Shown: one piece after another, positions 33,689-42,394 of the stretch | Position numbering within the stretch: the stretch's first letter is position 1 | Layout of the letters: every line of letters starts with the position of its first letter | DNA from: DFXE01 sp032054765 | GTDB lineage: Bacteria; Bacteroidota; Bacteroidia; Bacteroidales; Tannerellaceae | Length of the DNA: 64,000 bases | Direction of reading: 5' to 3' | NCBI GenBank assembly: GCA_032054765.1 | Contig: DAMBSC010000002.1 | Span: 124,001-188,000, forward strand | Position numbers and translations under genes: made by a program | Notes under the pieces: model-generated | The model's database searches: none | What the model was told of the DNA's origin: nothing | The model's input: only the letters and a program-made list of their open reading frames with translations

Positions 33689-34323
33689 TTTTGATTGAGA
33701 AAATACTTACACCAAGGCTTTAAGCCGCACGATTCACACTTTGGTTTACGTGCCACACAAACATATCTTCCATGTAGTATTAGCCAATGGTGTGCTTTTG
33801 AAATTAAATGTTCAGGAATATGTTTTACCAATTCTTTTTCAGTCTCCAAAGGAGTCTTACTATTGTTTGTTAACCCTATACGGTTAGCAACACGGAATAC
33901 ATGTGTATCGACAGCCATTGCTGGCTTATCGTATACGACGGAAGCTATCACATTAGCAGTTTTACGACCCACTCCCGGTAACTTTTGGAGTTCACCTATA
34001 TCAGAAGGAACAATTCCATTAAAGTCTCTAAGAAGCATTTGCGCCATACCTACTAAATGTTTTGCCTTATTATTAGGATATGAAACGCTTTTTATATATT
34101 CATAAATAACTTCAGGTGTTGCAACAGCCATAACCTCAGCTGTGGGAAATGCCTCAAATAATGCTGGAGTTATCATATTTATTCGCTTATCTGTACACTG
34201 GGCAGACAGAATAACAGCAATTAATAATTGGAATGGATCTTTGTAATGAAGTTCAGTTTCAGCTATAGGAACATTCTCGGTAAACCAATTAATTACGCCT
34301 CTATATCGTTCTTCCTTTCTCAT
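33685..34323 (-). CDS. nth: Endonuclease III
   Basis: A 212-aa base-excision-repair glycosylase/AP lyase for oxidised pyrimidines. The helix-hairpin-helix is LQKLPGVGRKTANVIASVVY, with the catalytic lysine in GRKTA, and the catalytic aspartate is in AVDTHVFRVANRIG. The [4Fe-4S] ligands appear as C-x6-C-x2-C-x5-C in CVARKPKCESCGLKPWC. It lies downstream of pheS past a strong hairpin. Confidence 0.97.
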   Translation of the reverse strand: MRKEERYRGVINWFTENVPIAETELHYKDPFQLLIAVILSAQCTDKRINMITPALFEAFPTAEVMAVATPEVIYEYIKSVSYPNNKAKHLVGMAQMLLRDFNGIVPSDIGELQKLPGVGRKTANVIASVVYDKPAMAVDTHVFRVANRIGLTNNSKTPLETEKELVKHIPEHLISKAHHWLILHGRYVCVARKPKCESCGLKPWCKYFLNQK

Positions 34324-34337
34324 AGCTCCTTGTGTTT

Positions 34338-34369
34338 TTCCCCGGGCACGGTTAGTTAAGCCCGGGGAA
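34338..34369. other. Strong GC hairpin between pheS and nth
   Basis: A perfect 10-bp stem (TTCCCCGGGC with GCCCGGGGAA) around 12 nt. On the transcribed minus strand it is followed by AAAAACAC, not a T-run, so it is not a standard terminator. It may stabilise or process the mRNA. Confidence 0.65.
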
Positions 34370-34394
34370 TGGTAAAATGATTTAGGTTTTCAAC

Positions 34395-35414
34395 TTAATT
34401 GGCTGACTCGAACTGCCTCAGAAAACGAATATCATTCTCCGAGAACAAGCGCAAGTCTTTAACTTGGTATTTCAAATTTGTGATACGTTCAATCCCCATT
34501 CCTAACGCATAACCGGTGTATATCTTGCTATCTATACCACAGTTATCCAATACATTCGGATGAACCATACCGCATCCGAGTATCTCTACCCAGCCGGTGT
34601 ATTTGCAGAACGGACATCCTTTTCCTCCGCAAAGATTACAAGAGATATCCATTTCAGCAGAAGGTTCTGTAAATGGGAAATAAGAAGGACGTAAACGTAT
34701 TTTCGTATCTTGTCCAAACATTTCTTTAGCGAAAAACAGGAGAGCCTGTTTCAAATCAGCAAAAGAAACATCTTTGTAAATATACAAAGCTTCCACCTGA
34801 TGGAAGAAACAATGCGCACGATAAGAAATAGCTTCATGACGATACACACGCCCAGGGCAAATAATACGAATAGGAGGTTCTTTTTTTTCCATTACCCGTA
34901 CCTGCACCGATGAAGTATGAGTACGAAGAACTATTTCTGGATTATGTTGTATAAAAAATGTATCTTGCATATCGCGGGCTGGATGATCCTGTGCGAAATT
35001 TAAAGCAGAAAAGACATGCCAATCATCCTCTATTTCAGGACCTTCTGCTATACTAAAACCTAACCGACCAAAGATATCACATATTTCCTTTTTCACAATG
35101 GAAAGAGGATGACGTGTACCCAAACGAATAGGATAAGCAGTACGAGTCAGGTCAATATCATCGTCTGAAGTTCGATCATTAGTAAAACTATCTTTCAGTT
35201 CATTGATTTTGTTTTGAGTTTTTTCCTTCAATTGATTCAGATACTGTCCTATTTCGCGCTTCTGATCAGAAGCTACAGTACGAAAGTCGTTCATCAATTG
35301 GGACACCTCTCCCTTTTTACTAAGATACTTGATTCTCAAGGCTTCAAGTTCCTCAGCATTTGCTGCCTTAATCCCTTCTACTTCTTCAAGCAGAGCTTTA
35401 ATCTTATCGATCAT
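34395..35414 (-). CDS. pheS: Phenylalanyl-tRNA synthetase alpha subunit
   Basis: 339 aa from ATG 35414; the in-frame TTG two codons upstream is not needed. There is an N-terminal coiled-coil (tRNA-binding) region, then the class II catalytic core with motif 2 (CPGRVYRHEAISYRAHCFFH) and the late GLGMGIERI-like block (GYALGMGIERITNLKY). A Cys-rich insertion, CNLCGGKGCPFCK, suggests a zinc site as in other Bacteroidota PheS. PheT is not in the neighbourhood. Confidence 0.97.
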   Translation of the reverse strand: MIDKIKALLEEVEGIKAANAEELEALRIKYLSKKGEVSQLMNDFRTVASDQKREIGQYLNQLKEKTQNKINELKDSFTNDRTSDDDIDLTRTAYPIRLGTRHPLSIVKKEICDIFGRLGFSIAEGPEIEDDWHVFSALNFAQDHPARDMQDTFFIQHNPEIVLRTHTSSVQVRVMEKKEPPIRIICPGRVYRHEAISYRAHCFFHQVEALYIYKDVSFADLKQALLFFAKEMFGQDTKIRLRPSYFPFTEPSAEMDISCNLCGGKGCPFCKYTGWVEILGCGMVHPNVLDNCGIDSKIYTGYALGMGIERITNLKYQVKDLRLFSENDIRFLRQFESAN

Positions 35415-35443
35415 GTTCAACTCTCAAATTTCTTTAGTGGATG

Positions 35444-35474
35444 CAAAGGTAGGTGTTTATTTACTAAACCGCAA
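35444..35474 (-). promoter_or_regulatory. Promoter of pheS
   Basis: On the minus strand TTG (35474-35472) and TACCTTTG (35451-35444) with 20 nt between, 30 nt before the ATG. Confidence 0.7.
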
Positions 35475-35508
35475 TCGTTTCCGTAATTTTTTTAAAGAAG
35501 GTTATTGT

Positions 35509-36105
35509 TTAATTCTTTTCTGCCAAATCAATCTTACATTCGTCGTATTTGATACACTCGCTCTTCCACTTGCCTTTGAGCTTTACTTCATTTCCAGTAA
35601 CCATTCCTGTAAAAGTAGCTATGTATGTGACAGTCATCTTTTCTTTCCAATCGTTCGATGTTAATCTACAATAGGGAGGAATTTCCATTTTTTTAGCCGA
35701 ATCCGTACTTACTAACCGTACCGTCTTTTCTTCTGAATATTTCCATGCTTCTGAAGAAAGTTTTATCTCGTTACCTTCAATCTTTTCAGGAATAGGTATC
35801 AGTAAAGATTCATTTGGCTTCAATATATAAGGCAAATAGGTATCGGGGTAAAAGCAAAAATGAAGAGTATCATAAGGCGACTTGTTTATAAACTCCTCAT
35901 AATAAATGGTAATAGAATCCGGATTTTCTACAATCAACGGTTCATCCGGTAATGCGACAATAGTCATACTATCTCCTTCTTCCAAAAAATATTCTATACT
36001 CTGAAAAATATAAAGATCATTGGATTCATTTATCTTTGTGGCCAAGTCGTCATTATCACAAGAAAAGAAAAAAACGGTTATTATCAGAAACAATACTTTT
36101 TTCAT
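35509..36105 (-). CDS. Lipoprotein of unknown function
   Basis: A 198-aa protein with the lipoprotein signal MKKVLFLIITVFFFSC. The mature part is beta-rich (ALPDEPLIVENPDSITIYYE, PYILKPNESLLIPIPEKIEG) and looks like an immunoglobulin-like or surface-layer domain. It has its own promoter (TATATTTG, 36147-36140, minus strand). No family is recognised. Confidence 0.75.
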   Translation of the reverse strand: MKKVLFLIITVFFFSCDNDDLATKINESNDLYIFQSIEYFLEEGDSMTIVALPDEPLIVENPDSITIYYEEFINKSPYDTLHFCFYPDTYLPYILKPNESLLIPIPEKIEGNEIKLSSEAWKYSEEKTVRLVSTDSAKKMEIPPYCRLTSNDWKEKMTVTYIATFTGMVTGNEVKLKGKWKSECIKYDECKIDLAEKN

Positions 36106-36841
36106 TATTATTCCATTACAATTATTTTATTAAGACATACAAATATATATATATAAAATTTCTTTTTCAAGAAAATGTTCAAAAAATTAAATGCGAAATT
36201 TAATTTTTAACATTTAATACTTTGATGAATAAAATCTTCTAATATGAAAAAGCATTTTGTCTTCAAATCAATCTATTTACTAACACAATTTAAGCAATAT
36301 AGGTATTTTGCTAACCTGTACTATAGAGAAAAACGACAAAAAACATAGTCGTTTTCGAAACCAAGAGTTGAAAAAATAGTCATTTTCGAATATTTCAAGT
36401 TGAATTTACTGGAAAATGACCGTTTTTATCCGGATGAATAATTGCTTTCATTTGGATAAATGACCGCTTTCAACCGGATGAATGTCCATATTCATTCGGG
36501 CAAACTCCCAAAAAGCAAGTATAAACCACTAAAAATGCTCCTATTTTCTCTTAATTGAGTAAAAAAACCAGCCAATTACGAATTGACAAAAAGATTTTTT
36601 TTGATGATGAATTATAAACCAAGAGTAAAATATACTGAAAATAAATTTCAATTTTCATCTTTCAAAACCCAGTTGCTTACTAAGTGAAATACATAATCTC
36701 ACGGAGAATCCTCTTTTTGCAAAGACGCTTACTTACAGGTTGAAATATGCGAGATATGAGATAGCAAAATTATCAAAATGATATTTCTGTCAAAATGATA
36801 AAATTACTATCTTCGAACCTAAAATTATATGATTTATTTCT
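36106..36841. other. 736-nt divergent intergenic region with repeats
   Basis: No credible gene. It holds the lipoprotein promoter (36140-36147), a word family based on GTC(G/A)TTTTCGAA at 36348 and 36379 with inverted partners near 36331 and 36412-36420, a 22-nt-period array (36406-36505), and two copies of TCAAAATGATA (36773, 36790) shortly before the exonuclease gene. Confidence 0.7.
36406..36505. repeat. 22-nt-period intergenic array B
   Basis: Units start at 36406, 36428, 36450, 36472 and 36494. The middle three begin ATCCGGATGAAT, ATTTGGATAAAT and AACCGGATGAAT and share ATGACCGCTTTC-like second halves (AATGACCG recurs at 36415 and 36459). The last unit contains the word in inverted form (ATTCATTCGGG). 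Confidence 0.75.
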
Positions 36842-37351
36842 ATGAATAGTTTTGTAGCGCTTGATTTTGAAACAGCCAATGAGCAACTAACAAGTGTTTG
36901 TAGTGTGGGAATAGTGATTGTTCGCGATGGTGAGATTATTGATAAATTCTACAGCCTTATACAACCGGAACCTAATTATTATAGTTATTGGAATACCCAA
37001 ATACATGGTATTAACATGGAAGATACAGAGAAAGCTCCCGTATTTCCTTATGTGTGGAAAGAAATTGAGAAACGAATAGAAGGTCTACCATTAATTGCTC
37101 ATAATAAAGGCTTTGATGAAAACTGCCTAAAAGCTGTATTCAAAACTTATTGTATGGATTACCCCGACTACGATTTTCATTGCACGTTAAAGGGTGCGCG
37201 TAAAGCATTCAAAAATCTGCCCAATCACAAACTGAATACTGTGGCTGCATATTGTGGGTTCGATCTGCAAAACCATCATCATGCTTTAGCAGATGCTGAA
37301 GCATGTGCTCATATTGCACTTTCACTTCATGAATACAAAATAGACGGCTAA
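36842..37351 (+). CDS. DnaQ-like 3'-5' exonuclease (DEDDh)
   Basis: A 169-aa stand-alone exonuclease. ExoI VALDFETAN has the D-x-E, ExoII is LIAHNKGFDENCL and ExoIII HHHALADAEACAHIA has the H...D of DEDDh enzymes. It resembles the epsilon proofreading domain but carries no polymerase-binding tail, so a repair or RNA-trimming role is as likely. The 3' end overlaps the convergent DUF486 gene by 30 nt. Confidence 0.93.
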   Translation: MNSFVALDFETANEQLTSVCSVGIVIVRDGEIIDKFYSLIQPEPNYYSYWNTQIHGINMEDTEKAPVFPYVWKEIEKRIEGLPLIAHNKGFDENCLKAVFKTYCMDYPDYDFHCTLKGARKAFKNLPNHKLNTVAAYCGFDLQNHHHALADAEACAHIALSLHEYKIDG

Positions 37352-37690
37352 TATCAAACAAAAGAAAGCCACAAAGTGATTCCATTGTAAAACTTCACCT
37401 TTGAACAATACGGTAGAAAAAATGGTAAATACAACCAATGTGATTACTTCCTGAATTACTTTTAATTGCATTAAGCTAAATGGGCCGCCATTACCAATAA
37501 AACCTAGGCGATTTGCAGGCACTTGAGCGCAATATTCAAAAAAAGCAATTCCCCAACTTAGAAAAACCACACCGATTAACGGCCAATGGGTGATCACTTT
37601 CGCTTCCTGCAGTTTCAAATGGCCGTACCAGGCCACTGTCATAAATATGTTTGACACGACTAGTAGTAAGATTGCATAAACACCTTGCAT
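37322..37690 (-). CDS. DUF486 (DMT-like) small membrane protein
   Basis: A 122-aa protein with four membrane helices and the conserved WYGHLK..., GIAFFEYCAQVPANRLGF and FSLMQLKVIQEVITL blocks of DUF486. It is related to the drug/metabolite transporter fold but has no established substrate. It lies 2 nt after ttcA, so the two are co-transcribed. Confidence 0.92.
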   Translation of the reverse strand: MQGVYAILLLVVSNIFMTVAWYGHLKLQEAKVITHWPLIGVVFLSWGIAFFEYCAQVPANRLGFIGNGGPFSLMQLKVIQEVITLVVFTIFSTVLFKGEVLQWNHFVAFFCLILAVYFVFMK

Positions 37691-37692
37691 CT

Positions 37693-38439
37693 CTATTTTA
37701 ATTTAGGGGGTAAATACTCTTTCTGGATATTTGTCATACTGCTCCAAATACTGTACCGGGCTTCAGGGTTGATTGATTCCAACTGTTTAATTACATTTTT
37801 TATATCTGTTCGGCTGGAGCCTGATTCATAAGGACAGTTTTTAATCTGTTTCTTATAGTTCCGCACAGAAGCTATTTCTATAAGTTCTTTTTCTTCAATA
37901 AGGCACATAGGGCGAATGATCTCCATTTCAAATTTGCTCATTTTTAATTTCGGAGGCATCGTACCGAAGGCTCCCTGATGTACCATATTCATAAGAAGCG
38001 TTTCTAACATATCATCCCGATGATGACCCAGTGCAATTTTATTACAGTTATATTTTTTTGCTATTTCAAAAAGGGCTTTTCTACGCATCCACGAACAAAG
38101 AAAACAAGGAGATTTACGTTTATCTGTAGATGGATCAAAGCTTGTTTCATATGTCACAAATGGGATATCATATTCATTTGCCAATCTATTTAGATAAGCA
38201 GTATCGGTTTGATAAGCAATATTTGTCATAACTACATGTGCCGCTATCACCTGAAAACGAGGATTGAATATTTTAGAACGTCGTCCTAAAAGCTCCAGCA
38301 ATGCAAGAGAGTCCTTACCTCCTGACAATCCTATTAAAATGATGTCTCCATCCGTAATAAGTCCGTAATCAAATATTGCTTTTTTGACTTTCCTTTCAAC
38401 CTTGTTAAATAAAAGTTCTTCTTTCGTAAATTTTACCAT
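37693..38439 (-). CDS. ttcA: TtcA-like tRNA 2-thiocytidine synthetase
   Basis: A 248-aa PP-loop ATPase. The P-loop is LIGLSGGKDSLALLELL, the CxxC pair is SPCFLCSWMRR, and ALGHHRDDMLETLLMNMVHQ is the family block. A third cysteine lies in KNCPYESGSSR. Such enzymes use a [4Fe-4S] cluster to thiolate C32 of tRNAs. TilS is excluded by the CxxC and the length. It heads the ttcA-DUF486 pair. Confidence 0.9.
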   Translation of the reverse strand: MVKFTKEELLFNKVERKVKKAIFDYGLITDGDIILIGLSGGKDSLALLELLGRRSKIFNPRFQVIAAHVVMTNIAYQTDTAYLNRLANEYDIPFVTYETSFDPSTDKRKSPCFLCSWMRRKALFEIAKKYNCNKIALGHHRDDMLETLLMNMVHQGAFGTMPPKLKMSKFEMEIIRPMCLIEEKELIEIASVRNYKKQIKNCPYESGSSRTDIKNVIKQLESINPEARYSIWSSMTNIQKEYLPPKLK

Positions 38440-38508
38440 ATTTTCTAATAAGGGTACAAAATTATATATTTTATATTCTCAATGTCATGGCTCATGTAAA
38501 AATATTCT

Positions 38509-38516
38509 TATCTTTG
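38509..38516 (+). promoter_or_regulatory. -7 promoter element for the TPR/PD40 gene
   Basis: TATCTTTG. It lies downstream of the first in-frame ATG (38487) and 27 nt before the ATG at 38544, so it decides for the later start. Confidence 0.6.
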
Positions 38517-38543
38517 AAACTGCATATTTATTTTAATAGGATA

Positions 38544-39983
38544 ATGACACAGTTGATAAAGAGATTCGTTTGTATAGTAGTAGTCGTTTTATGTAGTAGT
38601 GGTTTATATGCACAAAGTCTTGATCAGGCAAAGAAATTATACAATGAAGGAAAATACGAAGAGGCTAAACCCGCCTTTGAAAGACTAGTAAAACAGGCCC
38701 CTAATAATGCTTCATACAATCACTGGTATGGAGTTTGTTGCTTTGAGACCGGCGATCTGGAAACAGCTGAACACTATTTAGGAATAGCTGTCAAACGACG
38801 TGTTCAGGAAGCCTACAGGTATATGGGAGATCTTTATTTCGACACATACCGTTTTGACGAGGCTGTGGACATGTATGAAGAATATATTACTCTCCTATCC
38901 AAGAAAAAACAAGATGTTGAGGCTTTTCAAAAGAAACAGGAACTGGCTGAAAAAGCTCAACGAATGGTCGAAAGAGTAGAAGCTATACAAATTATTGATA
39001 GTATTGTGATTGATAAAAATGATTTTCTTAATGCATATGTATTAAGCGAAGAAGCCGGTTCTCTTACTTATTTTAATGACTTTTTTAATACTGGAAGTCC
39101 CGTTTCTTCTACTGTTTATATGAATGAAAAAGGGGATAAAATCTATTATGGACAACGCACAAATGAAAATGGCTTTTGCCTTTTTAGTCAGTCACGTTTA
39201 TTGGATAAATGGGGAGATGAAAAACAGCTTCCGCTGAATGTTAACAGCAACAATGATGATAATTACCCATTTGTATTATCTGATGGTGTTACCATCTATT
39301 ATGCTTCTAAAGGCAATGGTTCAATAGGAGGCTATGATCTATTTGTTACCCGATATAATACCAATAGTGATACATACCTGACTCCTGAACAACTCGGTAT
39401 GCCATATAATTCATTTGCTAATGATTATATGCTGGTACTTGATGAGACAAAAGGTTTGGGATGGTTTGTTTCAGACCGTAACCAACCTGAGGATAAAGTT
39501 TGTGTTTACTTATTTATCCCGGATGATCAACGTAGCCGTGTAGAGGGAGACGACATTGAGGTAAAACGTTCCCGTGCTGCTATAACATCTATTTCGGATA
39601 CATGGAAACCTGGTTCTGATTACACAGAATTAATTCAACTAGCACATTTGGATATGCCTTCCGGAAAAGAAGAGATCCGCAAAGATTTTGAATTTATAAT
39701 AAATAATAATCTGGTGTATTACACATTAGATGAAATAAAGAGCCCGGAAGCCAAAAGTCATTTTCAGAAGGTAGTAGATTTAAACAGGCAAATAAAAGAA
39801 TTAAATGAAAAATTAGCTACTCTACGAAATGAATATACACGTGGTAACAGCGCTCGAAAAGAGCAATTAAAGCCATCTATACTTCAGGCAGAAGAACAGT
39901 TATATACATTATATCAGCAACCTGATGAGTTAGAGAAAAAGGCTCGTAATGCAGAAATAAAATATTTAAAAACAAATCGTTAA
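38544..39983 (+). CDS. Secreted TPR and PD40 beta-propeller protein
   Basis: 479 aa from ATG 38544, supported by the promoter position and by the signal peptide MTQLIKRFVCIVVVVLCSSG. Two to three TPR units follow (AKKLYNEGKYEEAKPAFERL, DLYFDTYRFDEAVDMYEEY). Then a WD40/PD40 propeller region (DKIYYGQRTNENG, TIYYASKGNGSIGGYDLFVT) and a C-terminal coiled coil (about residues 405-475). The TPR-PD40 order resembles the N-terminal part of Bacteroidota OmpA-type proteins linked to the envelope and type IX secretion, but there is no OmpA domain. Function unknown. Confidence 0.85.
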   Translation: MTQLIKRFVCIVVVVLCSSGLYAQSLDQAKKLYNEGKYEEAKPAFERLVKQAPNNASYNHWYGVCCFETGDLETAEHYLGIAVKRRVQEAYRYMGDLYFDTYRFDEAVDMYEEYITLLSKKKQDVEAFQKKQELAEKAQRMVERVEAIQIIDSIVIDKNDFLNAYVLSEEAGSLTYFNDFFNTGSPVSSTVYMNEKGDKIYYGQRTNENGFCLFSQSRLLDKWGDEKQLPLNVNSNNDDNYPFVLSDGVTIYYASKGNGSIGGYDLFVTRYNTNSDTYLTPEQLGMPYNSFANDYMLVLDETKGLGWFVSDRNQPEDKVCVYLFIPDDQRSRVEGDDIEVKRSRAAITSISDTWKPGSDYTELIQLAHLDMPSGKEEIRKDFEFIINNNLVYYTLDEIKSPEAKSHFQKVVDLNRQIKELNEKLATLRNEYTRGNSARKEQLKPSILQAEEQLYTLYQQPDELEKKARNAEIKYLKTNR

Positions 39984-40002
39984 ACTTATAATCTAACAGC
40001 TT

Positions 40003-40488
40003 ATGATGTTGGACATAGCTATAATAGCTTTTTTAATATTAGTAGCCATAGCACTTATCCTACTTGAAATCTTCTTGTTACCGGGAATTACGGTTGCTGG
40101 TATCGGAGGAGGACTCTTTGCAATGGGAGGTGTTATTTATGCCTATACAGTAAGTCCAACAATAGGTCATATTACCTTGGTATCGTCTATTGTGGTTTTT
40201 TCGGCTGCGTTTGCATGGTTACTAAGATCTAAATCGTTTAATAAAGTAGCACTCCATACGGATGTTGATTCAAAATTGACTTCTAGTCGTGAGTTAGGAA
40301 TAGAAGTCGGCGACGAAGGAATTACTCTCTCTCGCTTAGCTCCTATTGGAAAAGCAAGAATCAAAGATATTACGGTTGAAGCAAAATCCATTGGAGAGTT
40401 TATAGACGAAGAAACTCCGGTAGTAGTGATGCGTGTGGATGGCTATAATGTACTTGTGACAACAAAAGAAAACAATATAAACTCATAA
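40003..40488 (+). CDS. NfeD-like membrane protein
   Basis: A 161-aa short NfeD. It has two or three membrane helices (about residues 3-70, with EIFLLPGITVAGIGGGLFAM) and a C-terminal OB-fold with EGITLSRLAPIGKARIKDIT and VVVMRVDGYNVLVTT. NfeD proteins accompany flotillin-like SPFH proteins. Here floA starts 11 nt downstream, the same arrangement as yqeZ-yqfA in Bacillus. Confidence 0.93.
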   Translation: MMLDIAIIAFLILVAIALILLEIFLLPGITVAGIGGGLFAMGGVIYAYTVSPTIGHITLVSSIVVFSAAFAWLLRSKSFNKVALHTDVDSKLTSSRELGIEVGDEGITLSRLAPIGKARIKDITVEAKSIGEFIDEETPVVVMRVDGYNVLVTTKENNINS

Positions 40489-40499
40489 AAATTACTTGT

Positions 40500-41492
40500 A
40501 TGGAATTAACATTTTTGCCCGCGGTATTATTAGGAGCAGCAATTCTGCTACTGATAATTTTCTTCTATTATGTTCCTTTCCTGTTGTGGATCTCCGCAAA
40601 AGTTTCAGGTGTAAATATTTCTTTGATACAATTATTCCTGATGCGTATCAGAAAGGTTCCTCCTGGTGTCATTACCCGTGCGATGATCGAAGCCCATAAA
40701 GCTGGTCTGAAGACATTGACCAGAGATGAACTGGAAGCACACTACTTGGCCGGTGGTCATGTGGAAAGAGTAGTTCATGCATTGGTTTCGGCGTCAAAAG
40801 CTAATATCGACTTGACTTTCCAAATGGCAACTGCTATCGACCTAGCCGGACGTGATGTATTTGAAGCTGTGCAAATGTCAGTAAATCCCAAAGTGATTGA
40901 CACTCCCCCGGTAACAGCCGTATCTAAAAATGGTATCCAGTTAATAGCTAAAGCCCGTGTAACAGTGCGCGCTAATATCAAACAATTAGTGGGAGGTGCA
41001 GGTGAAGAAACTATTTTGGCTCGTGTAGGTGAAGGAATTGTATCTTCTATCGGTTCTGCCGAAAACCATGAAAGTGTTCTTGAAAACCCTGATTCTATCT
41101 CAAAACTTGTTCTTAGGAAGGGATTGGATGCAGGTACAGCATTCGAGATTCTTTCGATTGATATTGCAGATATTGATATAGGTAAAAACATTGGTGCCGT
41201 ATTACAAATGGATCAGGCACAAGCAGACAAAAATATTGCCCAGGCAAAAGCGGAAGAGCGTCGCGCCATGGCTGTCGCTCTTGAACAGGAAATGAAAGCG
41301 AAAGCACAAGAAGCTCGTGCAAAAGTAATTGAAGCAGAAGCAGAAGTGCCTAAAGCTATGGCAGAAGCATTTCGTGCCGGTAATCTGGGTATTATGGATT
41401 ATTATAAAATGAAAAATATAGAAGCCGATACTTCAATGCGTGAAACAATCGCCAAACCTAGCAGCGGCCCTTCAAAACCTATTAAAGATTAA
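40500..41492 (+). CDS. floA: Flotillin-like protein FloA
   Basis: A 330-aa SPFH/flotillin-like protein with an N-terminal membrane hairpin (LLGAAILLLIIFFYYVPFLL), RIRKVPPGVITRAMIEAHKA, an SPFH domain with VSKNGIQLIAKARVTVRANI, and a long Ala/Glu/Lys coiled coil (AQADKNIAQAKAEERRAMAV). It organises membrane microdomains. It is paired with NfeD upstream and followed 6 nt later by a nucleoside phosphorylase. Confidence 0.96.
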   Translation: MELTFLPAVLLGAAILLLIIFFYYVPFLLWISAKVSGVNISLIQLFLMRIRKVPPGVITRAMIEAHKAGLKTLTRDELEAHYLAGGHVERVVHALVSASKANIDLTFQMATAIDLAGRDVFEAVQMSVNPKVIDTPPVTAVSKNGIQLIAKARVTVRANIKQLVGGAGEETILARVGEGIVSSIGSAENHESVLENPDSISKLVLRKGLDAGTAFEILSIDIADIDIGKNIGAVLQMDQAQADKNIAQAKAEERRAMAVALEQEMKAKAQEARAKVIEAEAEVPKAMAEAFRAGNLGIMDYYKMKNIEADTSMRETIAKPSSGPSKPIKD

Positions 41493-41498
41493 TTGCAA

Positions 41499-42368
41499 AT
41501 GAAAGTTATTCCTCCCTCGGAACTTATTATCAATGAAGATGGTAGTATATTCCATCTTCATTTGAAACCGGGTCAACTGGCGGAAAGGATCATACTTGTG
41601 GGAGATCCCGCCCGCGTCGGTACTGTTGCCTCTTATTTTGATACGCAGGAGTGCGATATTAGTAATCGGGAATTCCGGGCCATAACCGGCTCTTATAAAG
41701 GAAAACGACTTACTGCACTATCTCACGGCATAGGGACTGATAATATAGACATTGTATTAACAGAACTTGATGCCTTAGTTAATATTGATTTCAAAACACG
41801 GACAATTAATCAAGAGTTAAAGCAACTTACTATGGTGCGTATCGGTACTTCCGGAGGATTGCAGGAATTCACCCCTTTAGGTACCTATGTTGCTGCTGAA
41901 AAATCGATCGGATTTGATGGTGTTATCTATTTTTATGCCAATAATGAAGATGTACGCGATCTGGATTTTGAAGCCGAACTCCTAAAACAACTGAATTGGC
42001 AACCAGCCGGCATATGGCCATATATTGTAGATTCTAATGCATCTTTGGTTGAGCAGATTGCTAAAGATGATATTATACGAGGTATGACCATTGCAGCGAA
42101 CGGTTTTTATGGTCCTCAAGGACGTGAAATTCGTCTGCCACTTACCGATCCTGATCTTAACAAGAAGATTGAAGCATTTGAATATAAGGGAAAGAAAATT
42201 CTTAACTACGAAATGGAAAGTTCCTCCCTTGCTGCCATGTCGGCATTAATGGGACACAGGGCGATGACTGTCTGTTGTATCATAGCCGGACGTGTCGCCG
42301 AGAATATGAATACTTCTTATCATGATTCCTTACTCAAGTTAATTGAAACAGTATTGGATAGAATATAA
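41499..42368 (+). CDS. udp: Uridine phosphorylase-type nucleoside phosphorylase
   Basis: 289 aa from ATG 41499; TTG two codons upstream is an alternative. NP-I family motifs are RIILVGDPARVGTVASYF, SHGIGTDNIDIVLTELDAL (phosphate and ribose site), MVRIGTSGGLQE, and the base/ribose site YEMESSSLAAMSALMG. It cleaves a nucleoside with phosphate. The EMES motif and layout fit uridine phosphorylase more than purine enzymes. It probably shares a transcript with nfeD-floA and ends at a bidirectional terminator. Confidence 0.88.
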   Translation: MKVIPPSELIINEDGSIFHLHLKPGQLAERIILVGDPARVGTVASYFDTQECDISNREFRAITGSYKGKRLTALSHGIGTDNIDIVLTELDALVNIDFKTRTINQELKQLTMVRIGTSGGLQEFTPLGTYVAAEKSIGFDGVIYFYANNEDVRDLDFEAELLKQLNWQPAGIWPYIVDSNASLVEQIAKDDIIRGMTIAANGFYGPQGREIRLPLTDPDLNKKIEAFEYKGKKILNYEMESSSLAAMSALMGHRAMTVCCIIAGRVAENMNTSYHDSLLKLIETVLDRI

Positions 42369-42369
42369 A

Positions 42370-42391
42370 AAAAGCCCTTTTCAGGGCTTTT
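42370..42391. terminator. Bidirectional Rho-independent terminator
   Basis: AAAAGCCCT-tttc-AGGGCTTTT between two convergent genes, with a T-rich tract on each strand. Confidence 0.85.
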
Positions 42392-42394
42392 CTT

